A stretch of DNA of 64,000 bases from Ascaphus truei (taxonomy: Eukaryota; Chordata; Amphibia; Anura; Ascaphidae). A program made the position numbers and the translations under genes. Under the pieces are notes generated by a model that saw only the letters and a program-made list of their open reading frames with translations, was not told the origin of the DNA and ran no database searches. Below are positions 12,110 to 23,892 of the stretch, one piece after another. Where the stretch lies: the NCBI GenBank assembly GCA_036426205.1, contig CM071568.1, positions 45,599,171 through 45,663,170 of the forward strand. Direction: 5' to 3'. Position 1 is the stretch's first letter. The number at the start of each line of letters is the position of its first letter.

Positions 12110-13030
12110 AAAGAGGAAATAAGTGGAATGTTAATTACAAATAAAAAAACAAAAAAAGTACAAATATATATATATTTTTTTTTTTTTTTAATCGTACGGT
12201 CTTACTATAATATAATGATAAGATTATAGTAAGATATTATATTCTAAAGGGTTAAGAAACTCCTAGATATGCCAACATGTACAATATTTGTGGAACCTCT
12301 CAAAATGACACCATTATGATTTTACCAACAACTGGACGTAGCGCAGGACATACTGTCCTTACTTAAGCAGTATGCATTGTGATGTTTTTGGGCCTCTGTT
12401 TTCCTAGCAACTGCTCTGCCTTAACTTGTCACAACACCCTAAAAAAAAGTTATACAATGCTGTTAAGAATAACGAATCATGAAACGACCATTACATTGAA
12501 AGTATATTTGTTACATGGCCGAGTGCTTTGCTTAGTTGCAACTGCACATTTCCCAAGCAGCTTCAAGCTGTTTCTTGCGTTTTGGCCGAGTTCCTCATTT
12601 GCCGTCCTTGAAACCAACAATCTACTGTGAACTTTGATATGTCGAGTTGTAGCTTTATCTCCTGATAATCTTAATTTAAATTTAACGGCCATTCAGTAGC
12701 TATCAAAAAAATTAATTAAAAAAAACACAAACCTTCATTAACAGCTGTGTACTGTACGTGTTATCTCTGCAGCAACTCCAATATATATCACACTTTTCCC
12801 GCAACACATTGAGATGTTATAAGGTTTTTCGTACATTCAATAGTGTTAAACTGTAGAACTTGTATCTGAGGTTTTCCAATCGATATACAGCAGCACAATA
12901 CCTTATCAGAAAATGTATTCTTTCCTACTAAGTCAATATCTGCACAAGCGATTAGCATTTGACAGACACTTTACGACAACTGCAAGTCATGCTAGAGAAG
13001 CAGTCTGTGCTGCTCATTTGTGTTTGTTTT
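12110..13030. other. Intronic DNA upstream of the STK3 exon acceptor
   Basis: The pyrimidine tract of the acceptor lies at about 12105-12125 when read on the minus strand. Otherwise only A/T runs. Confidence 0.45.
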
Positions 13031-13034
13031 TCTT

Positions 13035-13240
13035 AATAAATACCTGAACTGGGGGTCCCCCATATGTCACCTGCACTTCCCCAATCTCTATGGTTTCCTC
13101 TCCCCTCGCCACCCTCCCCCCCCAGCCAATAGAAAGCAACAAGGTGATATGTCGCGGCTGCCTGACGCCGACACTGTGGAAAAATTGATACCAAATAACG
13201 CACTTTTCAGGAACAGGGGTTCCAGTAATATGGGTTAATC
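13035..13240. repeat. Family D repeat, copy 2
   Basis: Begins acctgaactgggggtccccc, includes ccaatagaaagcaacaa, and ends gggttccagtaatatgggtt. It parallels the starts of the 31490 and 29645 copies. Confidence 0.5.
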
Positions 13241-13833
13241 ATTGGGTTAATCATGTCCTAACTACCATTGTGGTTGTGGAATAATCATACATAAAGATAA
13301 TCAAACATAAAGATAAGCGATTACCCACCTACTTTTTAGGGGATATATTTTAAAACATTGAACATATATCAATTTTTCGTTGTTATTCAATTAATAAAAC
13401 TTTATTATTTTTGGCCATTTGGCTTTTATTAGTATACCGCTGTTCTACTATGTGGGGAGCGTTTACTACTGGTCACCTACATCATTTGTAATACATACCT
13501 ATATACTGGGCTATTGAGTCGTACGTGTATCCTTGTGATTTGACAGAGTGCCGTAAACAGAGACCTTGGGGCGATTTCTTCATCATCCCTCTTGTGCTTT
13601 CTGGTTCTAAATATGTGTCTCCTGTATGCACCAGTCTTTACTATCGGCTCTAAATTAGGTGAGCTGTGAGATCAATTTGTTGTTCCAGCAATATGAGCAG
13701 CTCAATAAAGTTTTTTATTTCATGAATAGGAGTCGTGATGTTTTTGGAGCAGTTCTGCAGCTATTTACCCCATTTTCCAGCTATGATCATAAGGATAATG
13801 TGGCTACCAAGAAATCAATAATGAAAATATCAC

Positions 13834-13836
<3 letters not shown>

Positions 13837-13899
<63 letters not shown>
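13837..13899. repeat. (TG)n microsatellite
   Basis: About 31 uninterrupted TG units. It generates stop-free Cys/Val or Thr/His frames that are not genes. Confidence 0.95.
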
Positions 13900-13901
<2 letters not shown>

Positions 13902-14174
13902 TGCAAAATTCTGTTATGCATGGAGTCAGTGTGGAAAATAATTGTGGATGTGGGGAACAGGGTAAGTTGCCTGGAGCCATTGGGCACCAAGGTTTAATAC
14001 ACGGGGAGTTGCTAGAGGTGCTCTATCGTTTGTGTGGCGTAGAGGAGGGGGATAAGAACGTTTAAGTGACCTAAAAGTACAACAAAAAACTCCCTTGAAT
14101 ATACAATACATACTGGTATAACAGCTTGTGTACAACAGTGGTTGATAGGATTCAACCAAAGGGATCCCTTATAT

Positions 14175-14430
14175 TGCACTCACTGGGAACATAGAATAGG
14201 CGTCAAATGACACCGCTGGGTCATGTGACATCACGTCGTGACCCCGCAGCATCATTTGACGCCACGTGTCACATCACGCATCTGAATCCCAGGAAGTGAG
14301 TTCCAGAGGCCTCACGCGATCCCCCGGCATTTAATTTAAATGCCTTGGGGAAGAGTGCGGGGCCTCTACAACCGTCCGCGACCCCCCGCCCAGGAAAATC
14401 TTGCGCACCCCACTTTGCACACCCCTGCCT
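14175..14430. repeat. GC-rich dispersed repeat, family C, copy 2
   Basis: Carries tcatttgacgcc, tcacatcacgc, gaggcctcacgcgatccccc and the AT palindrome ggcatttaatttaaatgcc. Highly similar blocks are in 21360-21510. Confidence 0.6.
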
Positions 14431-14934
14431 TAGAGGAAAGTATCCTTTAAGTGATACTGTTGCCCTTGGATTACATTTTTCCAGCCTAATCTATGTTCCG
14501 AGTGAGTGCAATATAAGGGATCCTTTCGGTTGAATCCTTTTAAACACTTTTGTACACATACTGTATATACCCCTTTCCCTTATGCACCTTGTGAACTTTA
14601 TCACCCGCCAGATTTGGAGAGCAGTAGGTAGACATTTGTATATGATAACAGCTTAAGAAATCAATTAAATGCGTTAACATTTTGAAGCAATTGCCGTGAC
14701 TTGAGCAGAGTTCAGACGTCCGTAAAAAAAATAATAATCAATATTTCTCTGATTATGAAATCTGCGCAAGGGTTTTAATGCGGAGTAAGTGGAGTAAGTG
14801 ATATGTGTGATGTGTGTGTGATGTGTGTATGGGAACAGGAGACAACTTTCTAAACAAACGGTCACTGCTCAGTACATCTAACGCATGGCCCAAAGTCTTC
14901 TTGCTCGCATAAATGGTCACCCTATCATCTATGT

Positions 14935-15126
14935 AAGAGGTGCTCAACTCCAGTCCTCAAGCCTCCCCAATAGGTCAGGTTTTCCCGGATATCCCAGCTT
15001 CAGCACAGGTGCCTCAAATAGTCCCTGCTTCAACACAGGCTCAGTCATCACCTGTGCTGAAGCTGGGATACTGAAAACCTGACCTGTTGGGGGGGGGGTC
15101 TTGGGGATCAGAGTTTAGCACCACTG
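14935..15126. mobile_element. Palindromic hAT-like MITE (family P), copy 2, with 8-bp TSD
   Basis: Ends in gcaccactg and is flanked by atctatgt (14927-14934) and atctacgt (15127-15134), an 8-bp duplication with one difference. The arms are complementary around the centre. The 8-bp duplication and CACTG terminus fit the hAT superfamily. No coding capacity. Confidence 0.8.
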
Positions 15127-15134
15127 ATCTACGT

Positions 15135-15819
15135 TCCTGTGGTTAATGTGTGATATGAGCCAAGCTCTAAATCGTGCTACAGATAAAGACACGTTTTGCA
15201 AGAGTAAACATTCTACTTGAACTCGAAAAGACCAAGAGAGTCTTATCTAGACCTTATCTAGTCGTGGTTCTTCATAAAAGAAATAACTACCGCAAATATT
15301 TCTCAAGTCAGCAGTTTTGATAAAGAGAAAAAACAGAAGCTTAGACCTATGGAAGAATGACAAGGATAAAATCCCCACCGACAGCATAAAAGACTTTATC
15401 TTATCTAGGGAAGAACTGGGATGTCAACATGGTAATGTTGACCAAGACAGGAAATTTTTTATTTATTTGTGTGTTCGATTTGCTCTTTTAATAGGTTGCT
15501 TAAAGGGGACAGTCCTTGCTTCGGTTATCCATCGACTTCCCCCCTTAAGAAACAAAATAAAATAGTTACCAAAGCAAGTAACTTCTTTAAACAAACAGCC
15601 ACGGGTTTAGGGACACTTTTATTGCACCATCTGCTAATAGCAGCTCCACTACCCACATAAGAAGCTACTGCAAGAGTTTAGTGGTATACGTTTGACCATA
15701 ACCAAACTCTTGCAATGTAGAGGCTGAAAAAAAATGACATATGCATATATTGTAGAAACGGCTCCCTTTATGTAGCGCTGCTGTTTGTCCAGGCTCTTCG
15801 CGACACAGTCTTCTAGAGT
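15135..15819. other. Unassigned intronic DNA
   Basis: No recognised element. Confidence 0.45.
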
Positions 15820-16072
15820 TTCATTTGTAGATGTACATAGCACGTCACAGCAGTAATACACGTGGTATAATAATATAACACAATGGGAATAAGCGCATGA
15901 GAGATAAAAGTAACATTAGGAAAAAGAGTCACTGCCCCAAAGTGCTCACAATCTAAGTAGTAAATTGGAAGAATGCAGACAGTGGGAGGGCGTTCTGATA
16001 AGTGCGTCTACAAAGAGCTATGGTCGATGTATGAGGTGTATAGTATCAGCCACGGATCCATATGTTTCGTTA
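15820..16072 (-). mobile_element. L2-type LINE 3' fragment
   Basis: Minus strand. The tail includes atgtacatag and cacagcagtaatacacgtgg, and translation on the minus strand ends SVADTIHLIHRP, matching SMADTLHLIHKP of the larger fragment at 59798-60345. Confidence 0.8.
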
Positions 16073-16867
16073 CACATAAAGGACTGTAACATTACTGTAA
16101 ATGTCACTATATACTCAAAAAATTTACATTTCAAAATGTTACAATCAGAAACTAATAAAAGGCTTTGCAAGCAATAAGGAAACAGCAAATTACCAAGGAG
16201 GTTCATCGCGCACTGATGTGGGATATCACACATCGACTTCCATTCATTAGGAGTTAACGCAGGTTTGGTACTTGGTGAAAAAAACGGCATGCGTGTAAAA
16301 AAGTGACCACAGCATTGCAAATCTTGCTTGAAAGGTCCCTTTGCCACTTTGTGAATCGATTTTCTTTTAAAATTATTTACAGTACAACTATCACGGCGTT
16401 GATAAATGGGAGAGCCACTGTACAAAAAAAGGCTTGAAAAAAATACTAAAATCATACGTTGCTGACGAATTTAGAATGGTTTATGGTATTGTAACCACGA
16501 AGGCGGTGATCAGAAACATCAGCTTTATCACTGTACTAGATTTGATTACATTGAAAACTTTTGTTTACAGGAATCCTGTTATCTTGATTTCTACGATCTT
16601 CAAGTTTACTACTGAACGGTTTCTTTATTACACAAAGGTCACTCAAGTTCACTAAAATTTACTAATCGCTGCAATCAATCTGAGATGTCATAAATGTTAT
16701 CAGGGTTTAAGACATCACTTAATGGTACTATGAAAAGTATCACCTTTGGATTTTGTAGTTTGAACGAACAGAAATGATGTTAAAGTTTCAGCAGCCTTAC
16801 CTCCCACCTGTTTAGAAATAATACACACACACACACACAATTATTTTCATTGTGATAACATGTGAGG
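16073..16867. other. Unassigned intronic DNA
   Basis: Only a short (CA)9 near 16822-16840. Confidence 0.45.
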
Positions 16868-17787
16868 CCAGGGGTGGACAACTGCTCAAGAGCCACCCGT
16901 CAGGTTTTCAGGATATTCCTGCTTCAGCACAGGTGGCTCAATCAGTGTCTCAGTCATTGACTGAGCCACCTGTAGTGAAGCAGGGATATACCGTATTTCC
17001 TCAATTGTAAGACGCACAATTGATTTTGGCCCTTAAAATCGAGGAAAATTACTTTTTCACTTACCATGTTTCAGGAGAGGTCCCATGTCAGCGGAGTTTG
17101 AAGCGGGCGGCGGCGGCGGCAGGAGAGGTCCCACGTCTGCAGATGGTTGAAGATGGACAGTTTGTGGCGGGAGTGCGGCGGCGGAAGGACAGGTCCCAAG
17201 TCTGCAGGTGAATGAAGATAAGACAGGGGGCGGGAGGTGGCGGCAGGATATCATAATAGCAGGAGTAGAGCGGCATAGGGGAACGACTGGGGTAGAGTGC
17301 ACTGTGTAACCGGAATTCAGACACCGGTCAACTTCCGGTGTTACATTGTGCACCTCCCAAGCCGTTCCCCTATTCCGCTCTGCTCAGCTCTCCTGCTATT
17401 ATGATCTCCTGCCGCCGCTGCCACCACACGCCCACTGTCTTATCTTCTTTCACCTGCAGACTTGGCACCTGTCCTGCCGCCGCTGCACAACCGCCAGCTA
17501 TCCATCTTCAACCATCTGCAGACGTGTGACCTCTTCTGCCGCCGCCGCCGCCCGCTTCAACATCCGCTGACATGGGACCTCTCCTGAAACACGGTAAGTG
17601 AAAAGAGAGGATTACTACTGTAGGCACTTTTTTCCCTTTTCATTTTTTTAATACATCGATTCTAAGACGCACCCCGATTTCAGACATGTGAAAATCGAAA
17701 AAAAGGTGCGTCTTAGAATCGAGGAAATAGGGTACTTAAAAATGTCCGTGTTGGTGGCTCTTGAGGACTGGAGTTGGCCGTCCCTGT
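16868..17787. mobile_element. Palindromic hAT-like MITE (family P), copy 3, split by insertion
   Basis: Left arm 16868-16990 (ccaggggtggacaactgctc through cagggatata). The remainder, 17734-17787, ends cttgaggactggagttggcc. The central gap is filled by the foldback element at 16991-17733, so this MITE is the older insertion. Confidence 0.8.
16991..17733. mobile_element. 743-bp foldback (long inverted repeat) DNA element
   Basis: Termini are ccgtatttcctcaattgtaa and, in reverse complement at the right end, ccctatttcctcgattctaa, both followed by gacgcac; a TA flanks each side. Inside, almost the whole element is an inverted repeat. The block aggagaggtcccatgtcagc near 17073 is mirrored by gacatgggacctctcctg near 17568, and a tcataatagcaggag block by ctcctgctattatga; the centre is at about 17330. 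GC-rich gcggcgg tracts lie in both arms. No transposase is present, so it is nonautonomous. A TA duplication fits Tc1/mariner-like or similar elements, but the class is not proven. Confidence 0.82.
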
Positions 17788-18284
17788 GCTGAAACATCAG
17801 GATACAAATGACATGACAGCAAGGCTACTCATATTCTAATACGAAATACAATAAATTAGAAACGTTATTTTGTTTAATGACAAACGCCACAAGTTTAGTA
17901 CCTTGCAATACAAACACGCAGAAAATGTTACAGAGAAGTCACAGTGGGAAGAGGAGTACTGTACCAGTACCAGACCATAAGGTCACCTAGTCCTTGTCCA
18001 CAAGAGCTTACGGACTATCACATTCAGCATGCGTCTCACACACTCTTCTTTCGGCCCTTCTGCCTAAAGGTTGAATGCTTCAACAACACAAAACACACCA
18101 CCCGCAGGAGACATTGGGATTCTCCGATTTGCAGAAAATATGGACAGTCATCTGAATAATATTAATAACGGCACATGAAACAAAAACAAGCTGGAGAAAA
18201 TTCATCAATACAACTTATTTGTTCCATGAATCAATTACATGTTACACTAAACACTAGATCAATACATTTGTCATAGCATAATAT

Positions 18285-18525
18285 GGGAGGAGTGGCTCAG
18301 TGAGTAAAGACACTGACTGGCACCGAGTTTGAAGCAGGGGAACCTGGTTCAATTCCTGGTGTTGGCTCCTTGTGACCTTGGGCAAGTCACTGTATCTCCC
18401 TGTGCCTCAGGCACCAAAAACATAGATTGTAAGCTCCACGGGGCAGGGACCTGTGCCTGCAAAATTTCTCTGTAAAGCGCTACATAAAAACTACCATCGC
18501 TATACAAGAACATGCTATTATTATT
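18285..18525 (+). mobile_element. CORE-SINE, tRNA-derived
   Basis: The tRNA-like head has a box A (tggctcagtgagtaaag, from 18293) and a box B (ggttcaattcc, 18346-18356) of an RNA polymerase III promoter. It is followed by the CORE-type segment tgaccttgggcaagtcac (18373-18390), then tgtgcctcag. The 3' tail has gattgtaagctc and taaagcgctacata, resembling the L2-type LINE tails nearby, which is how such SINEs borrow LINE machinery. Similar to the MIR superfamily. Confidence 0.85.
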
Positions 18526-18989
18526 CTATGAATAAGGAGAGTCTGTGGGTGTAGGGGGCCTTGTCTACAGACAATGTCTATGCATATGTTTGTTCTGTTT
18601 TCACTCCTATTTTTCTCAGCAGTGTTCACTGTAGACTGGCTGTGCAGAAGCTGAGCATGTCACTTTTCCTCTGTCACAATGTTGCTTTAAGGAAATATAT
18701 TAAATCAGGCAAAAACAAATCAAGCTCTTATGAGAGAAAGCATAAGCACGGCCTACCCCCTCCCTTCAATTGAATAAATTACCTTATTATTTTTAAATAG
18801 GGGGCGGGGGGGATTTTCTTTTATTTATTTAATTTTGATTTTCTGTTTTCCTGAAATGACCCTATGAGAGCAGGTGAGTCCAGCCAGCCAAGGGAACTCC
18901 AAGTTTAGATTGAAAAGCATGAGTAAATATCGGATGGTGCAAGGGCTTAAGTTATGAAGATCCGCTGCTAGAGTTGCAAATCAGAGCTA

Positions 18990-20523
18990 CAGTTGTGATT
19001 CAAAGTTTGTGAAACCCAATAATAATTACGGAAATGCCTACGTTTTTCCATGATAACCTTCTTGAAATCAAAACCAGTCATTTCTTAAATATCCAATAAT
19101 GTTCGGTGTCTTTTTAAAAACAGGTATGTATGAATTAGACAAACAATGAGTAATTAAAAGTCAGGGTATGTGAAAACGTAAGTGAATTAGAATCAATTAA
19201 ATAATTGGGTAGATCTCCAGGTGGGAGTGTGGGATGCCCCACCCTATATACATATCAGAAACTTTGTGAGTTTGGTCTTCACCATACAGGTGAGTGGAAA
19301 CATGTCATGCCCCGATCAAATAAATCTCTGAGGACCTCAGAAAAGCAGTTATTGATGCTCATCAGTCTCGAAATGGTTATAAAACCATTTCTAAGGATTT
19401 GGGCTCCACCAATCTACTGTGAGACAGATAGTCTACAAATAGAGAAAGTTCAAGACCACAGTCACTCTACCCAGGAGCGGTCGTCCTACCAAAATCTCTC
19501 CAAGAACAAACTGGCAAATCATCCAGGAAGTCACAAAGAACCCCAGAGAAACATCCAAGGATCTGCAGGCCACTCTCACCTTCGCTAATGTAAGTGTTCA
19601 TGACTCAACTAACAAAAAAAAGACTGAACAAGAACAGTGTTCATGGAAGGATCGCCAGGAGGAAACCACTGCTCTCTAAAAAGAACATTGCTGCCCTTCT
19701 GAAAATCGCCAAAGAGCACATAGATGATCCACAAGACTTCTGCAACAATGCTCTCAGGACAGATGAGTCAAAGGTAGAAAATATTGGCCTGAATGAGAAA
19801 TGTTATGTTTGGTTTTCGCTAAACACTGCATTCGAACAGATGAACCTCATCCCAACCGTCAAGCATGGTGGTGGGTGTGATGGTTTGTGGCCGATTTGCT
19901 GCCTCAGGACCTGTATGGCTTGCCATCATTGACACAACCATGAATTCTGCATTGTATCAGAAGATTATAGAGGAGAATGGAAGGCCGTCTGTGAGCGGAA
20001 ACAAAAGTGGGTCATGCAAAAAGACCATAATCCTAAACGTACAAAAAGATCTCCAAAAGAATAGCTGCAGAAGAAGACATTCCATGTTTTAGAATGGCCT
20101 AGTAAAAGTCCAGACCTAAACCCCATTGAAATGTTGTGGTAGGACCTAATGCGAGCTGTCCATGCAAAGAAGCCCTCAAATGTCACTGAGTTGAAGCAGT
20201 TCTGTAAGGAGGAATGGGGCCAACATTCCATAAAACCGATGTCAGAGACTGACCAGCAGTTACGGGAAACACTTGGTTGAAGTCATTGCTGCTCAAGGGG
20301 GCGCCACCAGGTACTGAATCTAAAGGGTCACATACTTTTTCACACAAGGATATTGAATGTTTAATCCTTTGTGGATAAATGATACTTTTTCCAACATGTT
20401 TTTGTGTCATTTGTTTGATCAAGTTATCTTTAGTTGTTATTAGGACTTCAATTACGATCTAATAACATTTTAACTTTGAAATATGTGAAAATCCTAAGGG
20501 GTTCACCAACTTTTTCTTGCCAC
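18990..20523 (+). mobile_element. Tc1-like DNA transposon, full length, inactive
   Basis: Flanked by TA on both sides (18988-18989 and 20524-20525). The terminal repeats are imperfect: the left end has aaagtttgtgaaaccc, and the right end in reverse complement aaagttggtgaacccc. At about 1.53 kb the length is normal for Tc1 elements. The transposase reading frame lies between the ends. Moves by cut and paste into TA sites; this copy is disabled by frameshifts. Confidence 0.9.
19205..20279 (+). pseudogene. Tc1-family transposase, frameshifted
   Basis: Recognisable family pieces in order: PRSGRPTKI (GRPR-like linker, other frame near 19475), RIARRKPLLSKKNIAALLKI (near 19640), TDESKVE with the first catalytic Asp (about 19760), IPTVKHGGG (19850s), a DHNPK stretch standing for the second Asp motif (about 20020), and NPIEMLW with the catalytic Glu (about 20120). 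All three DDE residues survive, but in different frames and with stops, so no active enzyme is expected. Confidence 0.9.
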
Positions 20524-20525
20524 TA

Positions 20526-21269
20526 TTTTATTAAACAAATAAGAGTGTCCGATTAATTTTTTTTTTTTTTTTTTAAATGGTCTTGAACGAAAGTTTTCTG
20601 CTGCACAGAACATTAAGCAGTACAGTATCAGAAAACCTGAACCCCTTTTGCCCATTCAAGTAGAACAGGTCTGGAGCGGTTTTGTCTGACTCACAGGGGG
20701 TATTCCACCTCGATTTTCAAAGCCCCGGTAACATACTGTACGCTGGCGATGCAATAAATTGAAAGTATTCAGTCCTCCCCTGCTATTTTTAACTACATCA
20801 TATACAGGTGTAATATCTTTTTCCAATTAAAGGACAAATGCACACGTGTGAAAATCACAATAATAAATATCACAGATCTGCAGTACCCACTGGTCTCATT
20901 AAGGGCTCATACAAAAGGCAGGAAACTATGCTGATTCATTTATCTTACAAAGTAGCAATGATCATTATTTGCATAGCAGTCTTTAGAAAATGACATTCAT
21001 AAAGCACATGCAAAAAAACATTTCTTTATTTAAATAACAGTAGCACGGCCATGCACTACAGGCCTTTCTAGCAGTCTAATGAGAAAACAAGAATTTAACA
21101 AAAATATGCGTGTAATGAGGAAATAGTAATGGTAATTTGTCAAAGAACAAAATAAAAATATTGTGTCTGTCTACATAGGATTGGAGTTTTCTTTTCACAC
21201 ACCGTGGTGACAGAATAAATGTAGGTATAACAGGGACACAGCCTTATCTTTGTATGCAATAAGGCGGAT
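20526..21269. other. Unassigned intronic DNA
   Basis: Includes a T-run (20558-20574); no element recognised. Confidence 0.45.
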
Positions 21270-21600
21270 ATGCAATAAGGCAGATATACGTGAACTGTGG
21301 AACCCGCGCTCCCCCAGCAAAATCTCCCACCCCTGTGGGGGACGTGGGCCATTGCAGAGTCCCCCCGCTCTTCCCCGAGGCATTTTAATTAAATGCCGGG
21401 GGATCGCGTGGGGCTTACCTTGATTCAGACACTGTGACGCATCGCCATGGCAACGCGGCATCAAATGACGCCGCGGGTCACATGACGTGGCATCACATGA
21501 CCCAGAGCGTCATTTGACGCAGCTCTAAGGTAGGGAGGGGGGCGTCAGCACCGAGGCAGGGAAGACAGGGGGGTGCAGCTGGGAAAGTTTGCACTCCCCT
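21270..21600. repeat. GC-rich dispersed repeat, family C, copy 3
   Basis: Includes gcattttaattaaatgccgg, gatcgcgtggggc, catcaaatgacgcc and tcacatgacg, reversed or permuted relative to 14175-14430. It truncates the retroviral-type fragment that follows at higher coordinates. Confidence 0.6.
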
Positions 21601-21864
21601 GCAATAAGAAATGAAATTTTTACATTTCTGTGTTCTACAAGTTCTAACAAGACCTTTTTTCTGTCCATTTTTAATTCCAACATAATAGCAATGATGAGAG
21701 CCCTCTGCTTCCAATGTTTGGATTGTTATATCTTTTACACATTTTTCATCTATTAAAATACTATTAAGTAATATATCAGCTTGAGTGTCTAAATAACCAT
21801 CATATTTTTTGCCTTTGTATTCAATTTGTAATTTTAGGTCAGTTTTCTTTGTTGATGCCGGCAT
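21601..21864 (-). pseudogene. Retroviral-type aspartic protease fragment
   Basis: A minus-strand open stretch of about 88 residues starts MPASTKKTDLKLQIEYKG and contains a YLDTQADIL motif, where retroviral and LTR-retrotransposon proteases have D-T/S-G-A. The third catalytic-motif residue is Q instead of G, so activity is not expected. The downstream tyrosine-rich segment (CYYVGIKNGQKKG) sits where spumavirus-type proteases have a similar strand; a spuma-like origin is possible but unproven. The frame then enters the GC-rich repeat at 21600, which is not viral. An alternative is a Gypsy-type element. Confidence 0.42.
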
Positions 21865-21922
21865 TACTGACTGCTTCTCTTCCTTTTGACTATTTGAGAG
21901 TTTTTCTTTGATAGCTTATCTG

Positions 21923-22114
21923 TCAATCATGGAGTCGTACTTCCCCCCTGCGCTTTATTTTGTCCATATCTCTCAGGAGTTCTAGTAAAGGGTCTGAGAG
22001 TATATCTTCATCAACCCTCAAAACGAGGAGGAGGTTGATTAGGTGTTTGATATCCTTGGTTCTCTCTTCCTCTGTTATCTCTTCCAAAATTAGCTTCTCT
22101 GCATAATTTTGCAT
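21923..22114 (-). pseudogene. Charged 63-residue open frame, possibly the element segment before protease
   Basis: Minus strand, immediately upstream of the protease-like fragment in the same orientation. Rich in Glu/Lys/Leu (EEITEEERTKD, LLVLRVDEDIL) and ends RGEVRLHD. It could be the C-terminal part of the gag-like region or simple chance. I do not recognise it. Confidence 0.25.
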
Positions 22115-22668
22115 AATAGAACCTCATAAACCTCATAAAGAGGTTATTCTATACTCTGAGTATCAGTTCACCGTATTAGGATGTTGCATATGTGGAATGG
22201 TCCCACATTCTGTATAAGAATATAGTGGGCACAATAGAAAGGGATTGAGAGTAGTATAATATAAATCTATATATGATGTTTATTGTAGTATAACAACGAT
22301 AATAAAAATCCATAACAAAGCATAGTGTGGTAATTAGTTAGCTGCTTGCAATAATAAAAGATGAGTAACATACCAATCAGTCTCGATATCGTCACTCTGG
22401 TTTGTTCCTAACTTCCCTCCTCTCAGACTGACTTATACGTCATAGTTTGATTGTTTGCTGCAAACTAACAAATTCTTGCTCCAATCCAGCTACATTTTTC
22501 TACATCTCTGCAAATTTTCGCTACTTTTCGGCAAAAGAACGTATGACCTTTGGCATACTAAACAATGTCCATGGTGACAAGTTTTTTTTTTATTCTTGTG
22601 GTTACCATTTCCTTTAAGTTACATATTTCTTGCCTGAACAGCTTCAGAGCTCACTATTATAGACATCT

Positions 22669-23499
22669 TTGCGGTTTCTCACCTCAAACTACAAGATAAA
22701 AGCCAGAGTTATCCCAATCTTTAAAAGTGGGGACAAAAACACTGTCTCAAACTACAGGCCAATCTCTCTTCCTCCAATACTATCCAAAGTCATGGAAAAA
22801 AGTGTTCACTCCCAATTAAGCGATTACTATACCAAGACAAATTTCCCTAGCCAATTCCAATCTGGCTTTAGCCCCAAACACTCCACCGTAACTACCCTGC
22901 TAAAAGTGTGCAATGAAATCCAGTGTGGAATGGAACAGGGACAACAACTCACTGGTGCAATATTCCTACATTTTGCAAAGGCTTTTGATACAGTTGATCA
23001 TGTTATCTTGATTAACCAACTCCAGTGCCCTGGAATAGGGAAGCATGCTTTAAACTGGTTTCATTCCTACCTATCAGGTAGATCCAAACATGTGCCCATC
23101 TCAGGCTCTAACTCCAACCCCATGGATATCACCTGTGGTGTCCCACAAGGCTCTGTTCTGGGGCCCCTACTCTTCTCAGTGTTCATCAATGATCTTCCTA
23201 CAGCTTGTAAGGAAGCCTCAATACACATATATGCAGATGATACAATCTTATATGCACACAGCCATAGCCTCTCTGACCTTGAACACATACTTCAATCTGA
23301 CTTTTTGAGACTCAAAAACTGGATTTCCCAAAACAAACTGTTTTTAAACACTGACAAGACTGTAACTATGGTATTTGTGACCAAGACTAAATTTTTAAAG
23401 CTTCCAGTGACCGAGCTCCAGATCAGAACCAACGCTAACACCACCCTAACACCTGTCACTAGTTTTAAATACTTGGGCATATGGTTTGACTCCCATTAA
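22669..23499 (+). pseudogene. LINE reverse transcriptase, 277-codon open segment
   Basis: The longest believable open frame in the window. It covers the RT fingers, palm and thumb with the catalytic YADD box and the conserved PQGS turn, and lacks the upstream endonuclease. It ends at a stop after FKYLGIWFDSH; homologous sequence continues beyond, so the stop is a mutation. Not an independent gene. Confidence 0.9.
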
Positions 23500-23580
23500 A
23501 CATTCGGGATGCACATTGATACCCTGACATCCAAAACCTATGCCAAACTTGGTGTACTTTACAGGAACAAATCCTCCCTA

Positions 23581-23892
23581 AGGCCTCGGACACGCTCTCC
23601 TGCTCAAGCAGGAGCTTTTTTGTGTCCCTACATGAGCGTCAGCGTGCGCGCTAAAGCCGTGTGGGAGCCGGGCGGGAGGCGGGGCTAGTGCGCCATGTCA
23701 CGGCGCCGACGTCACGGACTGCCATTGGCTTTTGGCAGTCACGTGACGGGCCCTCCGCGGCAAAATTTAAACTTGCGTGTCTCCTGCATTTCCACAGGCC
23801 TCCACACGCATGCGAAAGCGGCTCCTAAAGCCGCGCTGATTACAGATGCAGGGGGTAAGTGCATCTGCTCAGCGCGGTCTTTTTGACCATGG
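23581..23892. mobile_element. GC-rich TIR-like insertion in the LINE
   Basis: Interrupts LINE coding sequence. Starts aaggcctcggacacgctc and ends gaccatggcccaag, an approximate inverted pair. It carries a perfect 8-bp-arm hairpin (23597-23604 with 23607-23614). CpG-rich inside, resembling families E and F in style. Confidence 0.6.

Noticed and set aside
18285..18360. Functional tRNA gene
   Set aside because: Box A and B are present, but the body is fused to a CORE segment and LINE-like tail, so it is a SINE head.
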